From Xylaria sp. FL1777 (Eukaryota > Ascomycota > Sordariomycetes > Xylariales > Xylariaceae), in NCBI GenBank assembly GCA_022578965.1, contig MU400732.1, forward strand, positions 1-63,903: 63,903 nt of DNA, written 5' to 3'. Within the stretch, counting starts at the first letter, position 1; each line of letters starts with the position of its first letter. Shown one piece after another: positions 35,396-50,182 of this stretch. A program made the translations under genes and the position numbers. The notes under the pieces are model-generated. The model did not search any database, was not told the origin of the DNA, and saw only the letters and a program-made list of their open reading frames with translations.

Positions 35396-38300
35396 CTTTT
35401 TTTTTTTTAAACATATAAAATATAAACAGCTTATAATATAAAGATTATTATACTTTGTTTTAATATATATATATTAAACATATAATTATATAAAGCTTAT
35501 TTAATATTAATTAGTAGTTATATTTATACTTTTAACTTATTTGCAATAAATTATAAATTAGCTAAAGTAATAACAAAGTTATATAATATACTTTTATTTT
35601 AACTTATTAAAAAAAGATTTGTTTTTTATATTATGCTTGTTTTTTTTTTAACGTATAAACATATTATTTAGTTTATTTCTTTTAATTAGCTAAAGTAAGC
35701 ACGTATAAAAAAAAAAAAGAAAAAATTTAATTTATTTACGTATAAAAACTAAACTTTTAACTTGTTTATTAATATTAAAAACAAAATAAAAAAAATAACA
35801 AGTAACTTTATTACTTTTTTAATTATATTGCTATATAAACATTAAATAATATATTAATTATATTGCTATATAAAAGTAAAACAATAATTTATATAACTTA
35901 AATATAAAATTAAATATATTATATAATTTAGCTAAATTTATTATGTTTTAAAAAAACAAACAATTGTTTATAACGCTTTTAAGATTAAAGCTAATTATTT
36001 TTACGTACAAAAATTTAGCTAAAAACGTTTTAATAAATATATAATAAATAAATACTTAAATTAATTTTAAAATATAAAGCTAAAAGATTAATTTTAGCTA
36101 TATAACTAAAATTAAGCTAAATATTAAGCTAGTATTTTATTATGTTAATTATTTATATTTTTATGAACTACTGGACTATTTTTAAAAAAAGTTTACTAAG
36201 ACTTTTAAAAAATAAACAAAAGATTATTTCTAGAAAATTCATTAAAGCATACAAAACATTTTGTTTAAAAACCTTAAGTTAAAAAAAATCTATTTAATGT
36301 TAAAAATAACTATAATCTAAAAGCTTATAAAAATAGCTTATAAAAACTTTATAATTAAAAAATTAAAAAAACTACTAAATATTTATTATATAATAATTAT
36401 TTAATTATTAGTAATATTTTTAATATTAAACTAATAACTAAATACTTTTTTATATAATAGTTAAAACTTTTTAGATTATTTATATACTAAACTATTTTTT
36501 AAAAACCTAAGTTTTAACGTATAATTTTAAACGTAATAATATAAATATTAATTATAATTAATCTAGCTAAGTATTAAATACTAGAATTCTTTTAAGCTGT
36601 TTAATTTTTATATAATAAAAGTAAATTATAAACTAATTTTTTAACTAATATATAAATATTTTATTTAGCATTATTTACTACAAATATTAAAGCAAAAAAT
36701 ATATGTTTATATAATATTAAATTTAGCTATTAAAAGCATATTTTTTAACTTATTTTTAACAAAGTTTATATAAAACAGATTTATACTTTTTAATAAATAT
36801 ATTACTTTTTAAAAAAGCTAAAACTTAAGCTAAAACTATATAAGTAAGCTATATAACTTATTATATAATAAAGCTTGTTTATTTATTGCTATTTACTAAT
36901 GTATTAAAATTATAAAAAACTAATATTACATTATATTTTTATGTATTTTAAAAAGTTATATAAAGAACTTTTTTATTAACTGCATTAGTTTAAATAAAAC
37001 TTAAAGTAAAATATATTATATAATAAATACTTATTTTAATACTAATATAAACTATAGCTAATATTAAGCTAACTAAATAATAGTTTTTTTTATATAAATA
37101 AAAAAAAAAAACTTAAATTTAGCTTTATATAAAATATTTAAATTAATGCTTAATAAGCTTAAAAAAGTATAACAAACGTTTAATACTAATTATTAAAGCA
37201 AAATTTAATTAAGTATAAATGTTATATAAGCATATTAAAATATACTAAAGTTAGCTATAGTATTAATTTTTTAAAAACTTATATATAAAGAATTTTTTGC
37301 TAACTTATAAACATATTTACATATAGCATTAAATAATATAACAAAAACTTTTATATAAAAAAACAATAAATTATATTTTATAAATTAAAAATATAACTAT
37401 AGCTATATAAAAAACTAATAACTTAAATTTATATTAAAGTTATTAAGTTAACTAATTAAATAGCTAAGCTACTTTTAAAGCTATAACTAAAAAAACTAGA
37501 ACTTTTATATAAATAAGAAATGCTTTGTTTGCTAAAAAAAAAGCTGCTAGTTAATATGTTATATTTTTTAAAAAAAAGCTTATATAAAAACCATATTTTT
37601 TAATTTGCATAAGATAATTTATAGCTAAAAATTTACTTTAAAAGAATTCTTTTTATATGTAGCAAAATGCAAAAAATATCTAAAGTTAAACAATAGTACT
37701 AAAAATATTAATAAAGAATTTAATAATTAAACTACTTAATATTTAATAAATAGTATATTTTTTTATTATATAACAAAAAAAAACATTTAAAACTATAAAA
37801 TAATAGTGCTATATAATTAGTTTGTATTAAGCAATTATTATTATACGAACTATTAAAGTAAACTTTAAAATATTAGCGCTTTTAATTATTTAATAATAAA
37901 AAAAGCTTAATTAAAAGTATACTTTTAAATATATTTTTGTATAAAAGTTAGTTAAACTTTAAATAATATTTATATTTATTTTAGCAAAAGTAATATTATA
38001 AGTATTATAAGCATTATATAAATAAAAAATGCTTTTAGTATAACTATATATTATATTTTAAATATTTTTACTTTTTTTTTATTTTTATTAAAAAACGCTA
38101 ACTATTTAAAAGCATACTTTAATAATATAAAAAACGTTATTATATAACAAAACAAAAAAACTATTTTTATTGTATAAAAATAAAAATACTTGTTTTTTAA
38201 TACTAGTTTATATAAAGCAGATTTATATTTTATAAAAATAAAACTTTAAAAGCTTTATAAATATTTTAAATACTTTTGTATAAAAAAACTATATAATATG

Positions 38301-41300
38301 CTTAGTTATATAAGCTATAATATTAATTGCTTTGCTTTAAAAAAGATTTAGAAGTTTTGCTATTATTGCTAATTATATAATTAAGCACTTTATTGTTTTA
38401 AGTTTATAATTAAAAATAACTGCAATTTTAATTATAAAGTTATAATTAATGCTATATAAATAAATAATAAGCAGGTTTTATATATAATTAATATAGCTAT
38501 ATTATTTTAAGCAATTATATTTTTAAAATTTATATTTATATAAAATGTTTAAAAAGCTTTATATAAGTGCTAAATTAACGTATATTAAGAACTTTTAGAT
38601 TATATTATATATAACTTTAATATAAACTTTTTGTTTAAAGAATTTTAAAATTAAGCTAAAATTATAAATATAAAGTGCTAAAAAATGCTTATTAAAGCTT
38701 ACTAAGCTATTAGTAAAATAAAAAAAGCATATAAACCTTTTTATTATATATATAACATACTAAAGGTTAAACTAAGTTATTATATAAAAAATAAGTTAAT
38801 TTTGCAAATAGTAGTTAAAGCTTTAAATAATATTATAAAACTTAATAGTTTAGTTTTAATGCTTTTTATATTTAAAGCATATTTAAAAGTTAATTAAGAC
38901 TTTTTTTTTTTGCTAAATATTGTACGAAGGGTTAAAGCAGTTAAAAAAGCTATAAAAATGCTTTGCAAAAAATAAACAAAAGTTAAAATTAGCTGTATAA
39001 TTTACAAATATAATAAGCTAGCTTTATATAAAGTATTATTTTTATTTTTACGTAATAAAGTCTTTATATAGCATAAAAAATAAAGCTAAAAAAAACTATA
39101 CAAAATATAATTAATTAAAGAACTTAATATAATTATTAATTTTATAAACAGCTTAATTTGCTTTAAATAAATATAAGTTAAGCTATATTATTATATAACT
39201 AAATATACTTTAGTAAATAATAAAAAGAAAAATATAACTACTATAAAACTAGCTATAAAACTAGCTATACAAAAAAAACGCAAAAGACTTAAAAAAGCTA
39301 AGAACTTTTTTATAGCGTTTATATAAAATATTAGCAACTTGTTTTTAATTTTAAAAAAAAAACAGAATTATGCTTTAGTAGTAAAATTATATAAAAACAG
39401 CATTATTAGCATTTTTAGCACTTTATTTAAAAAATTAAACGCTATAAAAATTAATAACTTTATTATACGAAATGTTTTTTAGTTTATAAAATATAATCTA
39501 AACAAATATAATAATATTTAAATTTTTAAGTTTTGCTTTATATAAAAAATTAAAAAAAAAATAACTAAGCTATATAAAAAGTTTAAATTAGTTATGTAAA
39601 GCTATAATAATACAGAAAAAAAAACTATATTAATTTAATTATTAATAATTTAGCAAATAAGCTAATAATTATTGCTAGCTTTAAGCCTTTTATTAATTTA
39701 AGATTTTAATGCTTTAAGTAAACTTTAAAATATTATATAAGTATATATATAATTAAAAGATAAGCTTACATAAAAAATTTTTATATAACTACTTTTTAAA
39801 CTTATTTTAAAGTATTTTAAAAGAACTATTATATAAATTATATAACTATTATATAGCTTAGCTAAATTAAAGCTATATTAGTTTAAAACTTATTATTAAT
39901 ATTACTATAAAAAACTTAGTATAGTAATTTTTATATATAATTTATGTTTATTGTTTATATTAGGACTTTTATATAAATTTAGCATTATAAGTTTATAAAT
40001 AAACAATATGTTTAGCTTTATTATACTTAAATTTTTAGCAAAAAAAAAAATGTAAGTTATATAAAGCAAAGTTTTATATAAAGCTAAAAAAAACTTTATA
40101 ACAAAATTACTTTATTAAATTTAACAGTAGTTAAATTATTTTTTTATACGAAAAAAATATAACATTTATATAAAAAAGCTAAATAAACTAACTAACTTTA
40201 ATTAACTTTTATATAAAAAATGCCGTATAGTAATATATTTTTTAATATGTATGCAGCGCTTATATAAGTAGCATTTGCTAATTAGAAGCTATATATAATT
40301 TTGCAGCTGCTGCTTAAATAACTAATTTAGCACTAATAAATGTTAAGAATTTAAACCGTAAAGTTAAATAGCAAATAAATAATTATAACTGCAGATTAAC
40401 GTTTGTACTTTTAGATTTAAGCTATATAAAACTGTTTATTTTTACGAATAGTTTATTTATAAATAATATTAATATGACTTTATAACTTGGATTTATTATT
40501 ATATTTATAATAAAGCACTATACGAAAGAAAATCTAGCTTTTAAAATCGAAAAAAATATTATATATTAGAACTTTAGTAAATGTAAACAAGTAATGCGAA
40601 GTATGCTAGCTAGTAAATTATATAGTATAGTAAATAGCTTTAATAGCGCTATAGCTTTTTATATAATGTTTTAAAAGATTATAGCTATATTAGGAATACT
40701 TTTAATTTTTATTGTACTATGTTTAAACTTAAAATTATTATATAATTGTTTAGTAAAGCTAAGAACTACTTAAGAAAAATGCTTTATGATTAATATTATA
40801 TTACTTAAAGAGTTATACAAAAAAAAAAAAATCTTTAAAGTATAATAGATTAATAGCAAAAATAATTTAGCTAACATATTTACAAAAAAAACATTAAACT
40901 AAGCGTTAAAGACTTTAGTATTTATAAACTAGTTAATTATATAAGTAAAAACATTTATAAAAAAAAAGTAAAAATAACTTTTATACAAACAAATTAAAAA
41001 AAAAAGTTAAAAGAATACTTTTATATAAAGATTGTTATAATAATTATACAATAAATAAAAAAGCAACAAGCAGATATATTTAATTTTAAAAAAAACACTA
41101 AAAACTATAAAACATTGCAAATTTTATTTTTTTTTTTATATAACTATTTTTTAAGCTATATATAAGTACTTAACATTTTTTTTTACTTTTTTTATTAAAC
41201 TACTATGTAATACTTAATTTTTCTTTATTTATTTAAGTATAATAATTATAACAAGTATTATATAATTACTAAACGTACGCAATATATATATTATTTTAGA

Positions 41301-42308
41301 ATTTTATTATTTATTAGCAACCTTAAAATAAAAAGCTTTTGTAGTTTATATAAGCATTTTAATTATATAAAGCAATTATAGTGCTACATAACTAAATAAG
41401 TACCGCATAAAAGTAGCTTTTATAACAAATTATTTAAGCTATAATAAAAGCAATTAAAGCATTATATAAAATTTAAACTTTAATATTAATTAAAGGTATT
41501 AATATAACTTAAAACTTGTTACTTTTTATATAACAGATAATTATTAGCAGACTACTTAAATAATAAGCTATATAAAAAGAAAACAAATATATATATTTAT
41601 ATATAACAACTAAAAGAACAATTAATTGCTAAAATTACTAGTTAATAATTATATAACGTTATAATTACTGTTTTAGCTTATAACGTAAAGCTAGCAATTA
41701 TTAATGTTATACTATAATAAAGCAGCTATTATATAAGTATATATGTGTATATATATAAATATATATATAAGAATAACTAAGTATAAAGCTATTATAAGTA
41801 TGTATATATGTATATAAAGCAGCTAATAGCAAAATAAGCAGCTATATAAAATAAAAGGTTTAAAGATATAAAGGCAATAAAAAGCACTGCAGAATTTAAG
41901 CTTTTTTTATAAACGAAGCTTAGCTTTTATACTTTAGTATATTATTAAACTTGCTGCTATATAAAAAAGGAACTTTTAATTAACTTTAGTGTGAATTGCT
42001 TACTGCTAATATTTTACTTTATACTATTAGCTAACGTTAGTTAGCTATATAATAATAAAAATAAAGAACTTTAATTATATTAACAATAATTAAACTGCAC
42101 GAAGGTTTAAATGCTTTACTTAAAAAGTAATTACTTTTAAACTTAAGCTTTATATAACTATAGAATTTAAAAAAAGCAAACATATAAATAACTCCTTTTT
42201 TGCAAGAACTAAAGTATTAAGTGTTTAACTTTTTACAGGATTATTTTTTTTTATTTCTTTTAAATAGCATTGTATAAAAAGAATTATAACTAAAAAAAAA
42301 GTAGCTAG

Positions 42309-42484
42309 TGTTAAAATAACTGGTTATTAGTTGTAATTTTTATATATAGTACATATAATAAGTTTTATATAAAGATTACTTTGTGTAAAAGCTATTGCAT
42401 GAACTGAGGTAATTTTAGTGTTAGCTTAGCTTGTATGCTAGCAAAGTTTTTACATATAAAGAAAAACCTTTGCTTTGTACGAAC
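42309..42484 (+). repeat. 3' LTR of the copia-like element (LTR1)
   Basis: The direct-repeat partner of 35220-35395. Its last base is followed at once by the first base of LTR2 copy c. Confidence 0.8.
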
Positions 42485-42976
42485 TGTTACAAAATTAGCA
42501 CAGGGGTGGCCTTTAGAGTAGCCTAATGCCTTTATATATACTGTGCACCTTTTTTTTTACTAGCTAAAGCTAAAGTTACGTAATAACTTATTTAGCTTAT
42601 TAGGCTTACGGTAATTTAAAGCTTATTAAGCTTATAGTAATTTAAAGCTTACTAAGCTTATAGTAATTTAGTGCTTATTAAACTTATAGTAATTTAAAAA
42701 AGGTTATTACTTTTTTTACTTTTTTTTTGTTTATATAATTATGCACTTTTTGTATTTAGTTATTTATTTAGTTTTAGTTTTTTAGCTATTAATTTTTTAT
42801 AACTGCTAAGCATTAATATATTTATTATTTTTAATTCTTTAAAACTTTTATTAATGTATAATAATAAAAGTACTTTAAAAACTTTTTTAATAAACTATTA
42901 TTAAAGATTTTATTATTACTTATAAATTAAAACTTTAAAAGTAAACTTATTATATTAATATATAATAAGTCTATTA
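42485..42976 (+). repeat. 5' LTR of gypsy copy II (LTR2 copy c)
   Basis: It starts TGTTACAAAATTAGCACAGG, contains four 26-bp subrepeats (42593-42696) and ends in the GTCTATTATA zone. Internally it is the most mutated of the LTR2 copies: the ancestral ACCCC and CCTCCC runs have become ACTTT and CTTTTT. Confidence 0.8.
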
Positions 42977-45900
42977 TATTTTAATAGCTTTTTAATTAAT
43001 AAAACTTAATATATAAAAATAAATACTGGTATAAAAAGTTAAATAATAAATAATTTATAAAATAAACTTTTAAAAATATACTAAAAAAATATTTAAAAAA
43101 TAAAAATGCTAAATAGCATTATATAAATAAACTTTACTTAATAACTAATAAAACTAGATTTAAGTTATACTACTAAAAACAAAAAGTTAAAAGTTAAGTT
43201 TAAAAATTTTAAAGACTTTTAGAACTAGCAATATATTAAAACAATAAACTTTAGCACTTTTATTAGCTATTTTTACTAAAGAAAAAGCAGTAATAAAAAA
43301 AAAAAAATTAAGCAGCAATAATAAAAAAAAACTAATATTAATGCTAATATTACAAAGCAAACTAGTTGTTTTAACTTAAAAAATAGCTTAAATATTAAGC
43401 GTTATAACTTTTAAACTAGCATAAATATTAGCTATAATAATTAAAGTAGCAATAATAACTACTATTATAATAATAAATTAAAGTTTTAAATAAATAATTA
43501 TGTTATAATTAATGCTAATATTATTACTAGTAAACTTAATGCTTATTTTTATTATTGTTATACTTAAAGTAATAATTTAAAATAAAAAACTTAACTTTTT
43601 ATTATTATTATTACTTTTATTATTAAGATTATTTATAATGTTAAAAATGCTAAACATTAAAAGTTTTAAACTTATTACTTTAAAGCTTTATAATAAATTT
43701 ATAAATATAAAAGCTTTTTTAATTTATGCTAAACTTTATTTAAAATAGCATTTTATTACTATTATAAAAAAAAACTAAAAAATAATAATTATTTTATAAT
43801 TTTTGTTAAAAAAAGTACTAAAATAGTTTTAACTTATTTTAAAAGATTTTTTAGAAGCTAATAAGTTAACTAATCTTAAGCTAAAAACAAAAAAATTTTT
43901 TAAAAATTACGTTAAGTTTAAAAATTAAATAAAAACATTATTTAAAAACACTTAAAAAGCAAAACACGTAAAAAAAGCACTTTATTGCTTAAAACAAATA
44001 ACAGTAGCTATAAATTACGCTATAAAATTTAAACAATTAGTAATAATTTTAAAATTGCTTAAATTTATATTATTTTATTTATTTTATAATAAACTTAAAA
44101 CTTAAGTTTAAAACAAACTATATAAAATAAATAAACTAGCAAAAATTAATACGTATATTAATATAGCTATTATAATTAATTAATAATTATTTAATTAATA
44201 TTTTAAAAGTAAAAAAACTAAAAAAAACAAAAAAAAAAATACTTAAAAAAATATTAAATAAAAGTTTAAACAAATTAATAAAGTTTAAAAACAATAATTT
44301 TAAAATATATTTAAAGTTAAATGTTATAACTATAAAAAAAAAAAAATACTTTTAAAAATAATGCTAATTTAAAAAAAAAAACAGAAAAAAAAGCTATAAA
44401 AAAGAAAAGATTTTTTAACCTAAAAAAAAAATATAAGTTATAAAAGTTTAAAATAATAAAAAACAATAAAGCAATTTAAAAAATATGTTTTTAAAGCAAA
44501 AATATAAAGTTGCTATTTTAAGTTAAAACAAAAATGCTATACTAAATAAATCTAAATGCTTTATTTATATAAATTAAAATAAACAAATATATAAATATTA
44601 TTTAAAAGCTTTATAGTTATTAAAATAAATTGCAAAAAAATATATTTGCTATATAAACAATTAAAATTATTTAATATATAACTTAAAAAAATAGTTTAAC
44701 TAAAAGTAGTAAATAATAAAAAATAATAAATTAATGTAGTTAGCAAACTTATAAAACTATAAAAATTTTAAACTATTAAAGCTTAAAATATAGCTTAAAA
44801 AAAAGTTATGTTTAAAAAAACAAAACTATAATTATAAATAATATAATTATTAAACTAATTATAAACTATTAAAATATTTAGTTATTAAATAAACTTAAAA
44901 AAATAAAACTTATAAAACTTTAAAGCAAAAACAAATAAAATTAAAAGCTATAAAAAATACTATAAAAAAAAAACTAATAAAAATAAATAAAGTATTTTTA
45001 TAGCTTAAACTACTTTAAATATAATAAAACAAAAAAGCATTAATAATTAATATAAAAACTAATATGTTTTAAAAACTAAAGCTAATAATTTAATTAATTG
45101 CTAAAAGTTATTATTATAATAAAACTATAATAAAAAATAATAATAATATTTTATGTTTAAAAAATCCAAAATATAATAAAGTATTATAAAATTACTATAT
45201 AATATATTATTGCTACTAATACTTATTTAATAAACTAAAAAATAATTAGTTTTTTAAACAAATTGCAAAAATAAAAATATAAAACTTTTATAAATTAAAG
45301 TAATTAGTTATAACTATAGTTTATTATAAAAATTTATAAAGATTTATAATATTTAAAAAGAATTTTAATTATATTTATAACACTATTTTAAAAAAATGTA
45401 AAAATAACTACTATAAATATTACTAGCTAATTAAAGCATAATTATATTAAGAAATAGTTGCTAAAAGCAAAAAAGCTTAAAAACTATAATTTAAAGTTTA
45501 ACTAGAAACAAAAATAAAATAAAACATAATAATATCTAAAGTACAAAATAAAACAAGCATTTAAACATTTTATAAAAAAAAATTAAAAAACAAAATAAGC
45601 ATTTATTAAAAAAGCAATAAGTAGCTAAAAAAACTAAAGCTTTATATAAAGTTTAATATAATAACTAGCAAAACTAATTTAAAGTTAAACTTATATATTA
45701 AAAAAAAAAGTATAATACTTTAATTAATTTAAAAGCATAAGCTAATATAATTTTACTTAAAGTAATAAAACAAAATAAAATTTTTTAAAAATATAAGCAA
45801 AAATTTTAAAAGATTAAAAAATTTAATAAAAATACTTTTAGCTATAATAATAGTTACATACTTAAAAAAATTAAACTTTTTAATATATTTATATAAAAAT

Positions 45901-48900
45901 ACAAAAAATAAATTATATTAAATATTATTAATATATTTAATTATAATATTATTTTAAGAATATTATAGCTAAAGATTAATAACCCTTTAATTTAATAAAA
46001 AGCAAAAACTATTAATTAAGAAAGTAAAAAATAAAGCAAAAAAATCAGAAAAATTGCAAAAGAAATTTTAAATAAAATACTAAAAGTATATTATAAATTT
46101 TATAAACTATTTAAAAAAAAAAAAAAAAAAGAACTTTTTAAATATAGCTTATAAAATTACTATATTTTTATTAACAAAAAATATTAACTAAAGCTTTATT
46201 AAGTATACTATATAAGCTTAAATAAAACAAAGGCTTTATAAAAATACATTTAAAAAAATCTAGCAAAAAAATTCCTAAAAAAATTTCAATTATTTGCTAA
46301 ATACCTTATAGTACTAATACTTAAAATAAAAAATAAAAAACAACTAATTAATAAAAAAAAAAAACCAGTATAGCAAATAATAATTAATTATTAACTATTA
46401 AATATAATTATTATTATAAATAAATACTTTTTTATTTTGCTAGTAATTATAAAAAAAAACATTAGTTAAGCAAAATAGTTTATAGCAGTTAATATTTTAA
46501 ATAAATATTATGCTATTAAAATAGCTAAAAAAAAAAAATAAAAAACTGCTATATAAATAATATATAAACTATATAAATATATAGTTATGCTATAAAAACT
46601 ACAAAATATATTAGCTAGCTTTTAATATATAATAATAATAATTCTATAAAAGTTTTTAAACAAGTTTATGTTTATTTACTTAAATAATATTTTAATTTAC
46701 TTTAAAACACTAAAAAAACATAAAAAACACGTAATTTAAGTATTAAAAACACTTAAACAAGCAAAATTATAACTTAATATAAAAAAGTATATATAATATA
46801 TATAAAAAATCAACTTTTTAAAATTTATAATTACTTTAAAATAAATATAAATTTAATAGTTAAAAATTAATATAGTATAAAACTAGAAAATATTTAACTT
46901 AGTTATTATTATAAATATATAATAAGTATTAAAATTTTTAAACTATGTTTAAATGTTAATTTAAAACTTTAAAAAAATAGCATTTTACTTTATAAAGTAT
47001 ACAAAAAAGAAATATAAAAAAAAATTCTTTTTAATTTTAAAGAAAGCTTAAAAAGCTTTTAAAGAACTAAAACTAAAAATTACTTTTAACTTTATAGTTA
47101 AACTACTTAATTTATAAAAAAAAAAAAAGCTAAAAATAAATGCTTTAAATAATATAATTATAAAAGTTTTAAAACAACTAAAAAACAACAAAAAATAGCA
47201 CTTAATAGTTTATTATTTTAAAGTACTACAAAACATAGCATTATAATATTTTATATATAATAAAAAACTGCTTGTAATTATTATAGCACTTAAAAAGTAA
47301 AAACTGTTTTTTATAAAAACTATAAAGCTAATTAAAATTTATAACTACACAAAAAATTACTAAACAACATAAAAATTAAATAATTTTTTTTTTTAAGTTT
47401 AACTTTAAAATATATTACATTAAAAGAAAAAAAAACATTTAAGCAAACATATTTAGTTAATAAAATTAAAAAAAATTTAAAGTTCTAAAAAAAAACATTT
47501 AAATATTATATTCTTAAAAAAATAAAAGCTTAAAAATCAAAGTTATATTTAAAAACTTTATAAATATATAGCTATAATAAGCTTATAACTTAAAAAAGTT
47601 AGCATAACTATAAAAATATTAAAAATTAAAAAATAATAAGCTAATATATAAACATAAGGTTTATTTACTAAAATTTTTATAAAACAAGTTTATTAAGAAA
47701 TTCTATAAACATTTATTATATAAACACTAAAAAGCAACAAAAATAGTTTAATAATTATAAAAAAAGTACAATTTTTTAAAACTATAAAACATAGTTAAAT
47801 TTATTATAAAAAAGTGCAATATTTATAATAAAGCTAAAAGAGCTTAATATAAGCTTTATAAACTGCTATAACTTATATAAATATTTAAACAAGCATAATA
47901 TATTATTGCTTAAAATTTTATTATAGCACTACTTTTATTAACTAATTTAGTTATAAAAGTATAATATAATAAAATATAAGTTATTATTAATAAACTTACT
48001 AAATATGTTTATTTTTTACTGTTTAAAAAAAATATAATAGCTAAACAACTTATATACGTTTTTATATATTAATATTTAAATAAACATAAGCTACTAAAAA
48101 AAATTATTTTAAAATAAAATAAATTATTTATTTTTAAGTTTAAAACTAGCTTTTTTAAACTTATTAATATTAAACTAAAGTTTTTAACTGCTTATTACTT
48201 ATAAACAAATAAACAAACAAAAAAACTAAACTAAATATTAAAACAATATTTATAAAATTATATTAATTATTAATAAAACAATTAAGTAAAACTATTATTA
48301 ATAGCATAAATTTTATATAATATATTAATAAACAAAAATATAAACATATTTTTGCATAAAACTATTTGTAAATAGCAAATAATTATTAAAAAACAAAAAA
48401 AAACATTAATAAAAACACTTGTTATTTTAACTATAGCACTTTAAATAAAAACTATTGCAACAAAAATTAAAACGCTACAAGCTAAACTATAATTATGCCT
48501 TTAATTTTTATAATAATAAATATTAATATATTATAACAAAAAACAAACTAAAAAACTAACTTTTAAAAAAAAAAACAAGGTTTATTTGCTATAATAAAAA
48601 CAAAATGTAAACATTACTATTTTTTAAATTAAAACAAAACAACTAAGCAATAAATTAAAATTTAAAAAATTTAGCTGTTTTAAAATTAAAAAATTTATTT
48701 TACTTATTAATTATAAACTATTATTATTAAAAAATATACAAATTTACCTTATTTTTTACATTTTTTTATTAGAACTAGCACTTATTAAAACATTTATTAA
48801 AACATAACTAAAAATAAAAACAAATTAAAACGTTTATAAAGTTAAAAGTATACTAGATTTTTGTTAAAACAATAATAACTTTAAGTATTTTATTAAATAA

Positions 48901-49662
48901 AAAAAATATTTATATGCTAATAATACTTAAAAACTTAAAAAATATTTAAAAACTGCTAAAGTAATTATAAATTAGTTTTATTACTAATATTTTAACTGCT
49001 TAAAACTAAAAAAAAAAAGTTAACTTTAAAAAGAATGCCTAAAAAATTTTAATTAAACTTAAATAAAATAGCTTGTGCTGCTTTAGCTTGCTTTTTTTGT
49101 TATTTTTGTTTTTTTACTAGCGCTTTTTGTTCTTTTTTAATATGTTTTATTTTGTTTAGTTTATTTAAGAACTAAAGCTTTTGCTAAACTATTTTAATAC
49201 TTTTTGCTTTTAAAAAACGTTTTTATATATAAAGCTAAACTAATTTGCTTAAAACGAAATTAAAGCTATTTTAAGCTTGTTTTAATTTTTTTTGAACTAA
49301 AAATAGCTATTGTTTTGCTTGCTTTTTTTTTTTTTAAAACAATAGTATTTAAAAACTATATTATTAATTAAATTAATTAAAACTTTTAATTTGTTGCAAA
49401 AGCAATTAGTATATATGCATTTAAAACAATAAAACATATTATTTGTTATTTTATACGTTAATAATTAATTAAAGCAGTAAAAATAAAGCATAACTTTATA
49501 GCTAATAAAATTAATAAAAGAAGCAAAAATAAGTTTTTGCTTTGTTTTAAATAAGCAGTTAGTTTTTTTAATGCGTTTTAATATTATAACATGCAAAAAA
49601 AAAAAGAAAAAAAAATACTTACGGAAAATTGTTAAAATAACAATTCTAAAAAAAGAAAATAA

Positions 49663-50182
49663 TATTACAAAATTAGCACTAAAGTAGCTTTTAAAGCAGC
49701 TTAATGCTTTTATATATACTTTACACCTTTTTTTTTGCTAGCTAAAGCTAAAATTACGTAATAACTTATTTAGCTTACTAAGCTTATAGTAATTTAAAGC
49801 TTATTAAACTTATAATAATTTAAAGCTTACTAAGTTTATAATAATTTAAAGCTTATTAAGCTTATAATAATTTAGTGCTTACTAAACTTGCAGTAATTTA
49901 AAAAAAATTACTACTTTTTTTACTTTTTCTTTGTTTATATAATTATATACTTTTTATATTTAATTACTTACTTAGTTCTAGTTTATTAGCTATTAATTTT
50001 TTATAACTGCTAAGCATTAATATATTTATTACTTTTAATCCCTTAAAACCTTTATTAATGCATAGTAGTAAAAGTACCTTAAAAACCTCCTTAACGGACT
50101 ACTGTTAAGAATTTTATTATTACTTATAAATCAAGATCCTAAGGGCAAACCTGTTATATTAGTATATAACAGGTCTATTATA
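49663..50182 (+). repeat. 3' LTR of gypsy copy II (LTR2 copy d)
   Basis: It carries five 26-bp subrepeats (49771-49900), one more than copies b, c and e, and is therefore 26 bp longer than copy e. It ends TATAACAGGTCTATTATA. Confidence 0.8.

Larger units (their letters stand above)
35220..42484 (+). mobile_element. Ty1/copia-like LTR retrotransposon, mutated
   Basis: A 7265-bp element bounded by two direct 176-bp LTRs (35220-35395 and 42309-42484), both starting TGTTAAAATAACTGGTTATT. Inside, positions 40861-40899 read NNLANIFTKKTLN, the ADIFTK box at the end of copia RNase H with Asp changed to Asn, which supports the family and plus orientation. Stops fill every frame, so it is dead. The segment 37012-39260 recurs at 58082-61074. 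About 1.4 kb separates the RNase H end from the 3' LTR, longer than usual, so another insertion or an extra region may be hidden there. No target duplication is seen, because LTR2 sequence abuts both ends. Confidence 0.8.
42485..50182 (+). mobile_element. Ty3/gypsy LTR retrotransposon, full length but mutated, copy II
   Basis: About 7.7 kb between direct LTRs (42485 to about 42976, and 49663-50182). Positions 46677-46703 read YLNNILIYF, the gypsy reverse transcriptase box with both Asp changed to Asn, as in copy I. The RNase H region at about 47320-47380 has lost 29 nt relative to copy I. The order gag-like region, reverse transcriptase, RNase H and integrase region fits gypsy. Every frame is closed by many stops. 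The part 45568-49020 aligns with 1-3480, and the 3' half aligns inverted with 61595-63903. Confidence 0.82.
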
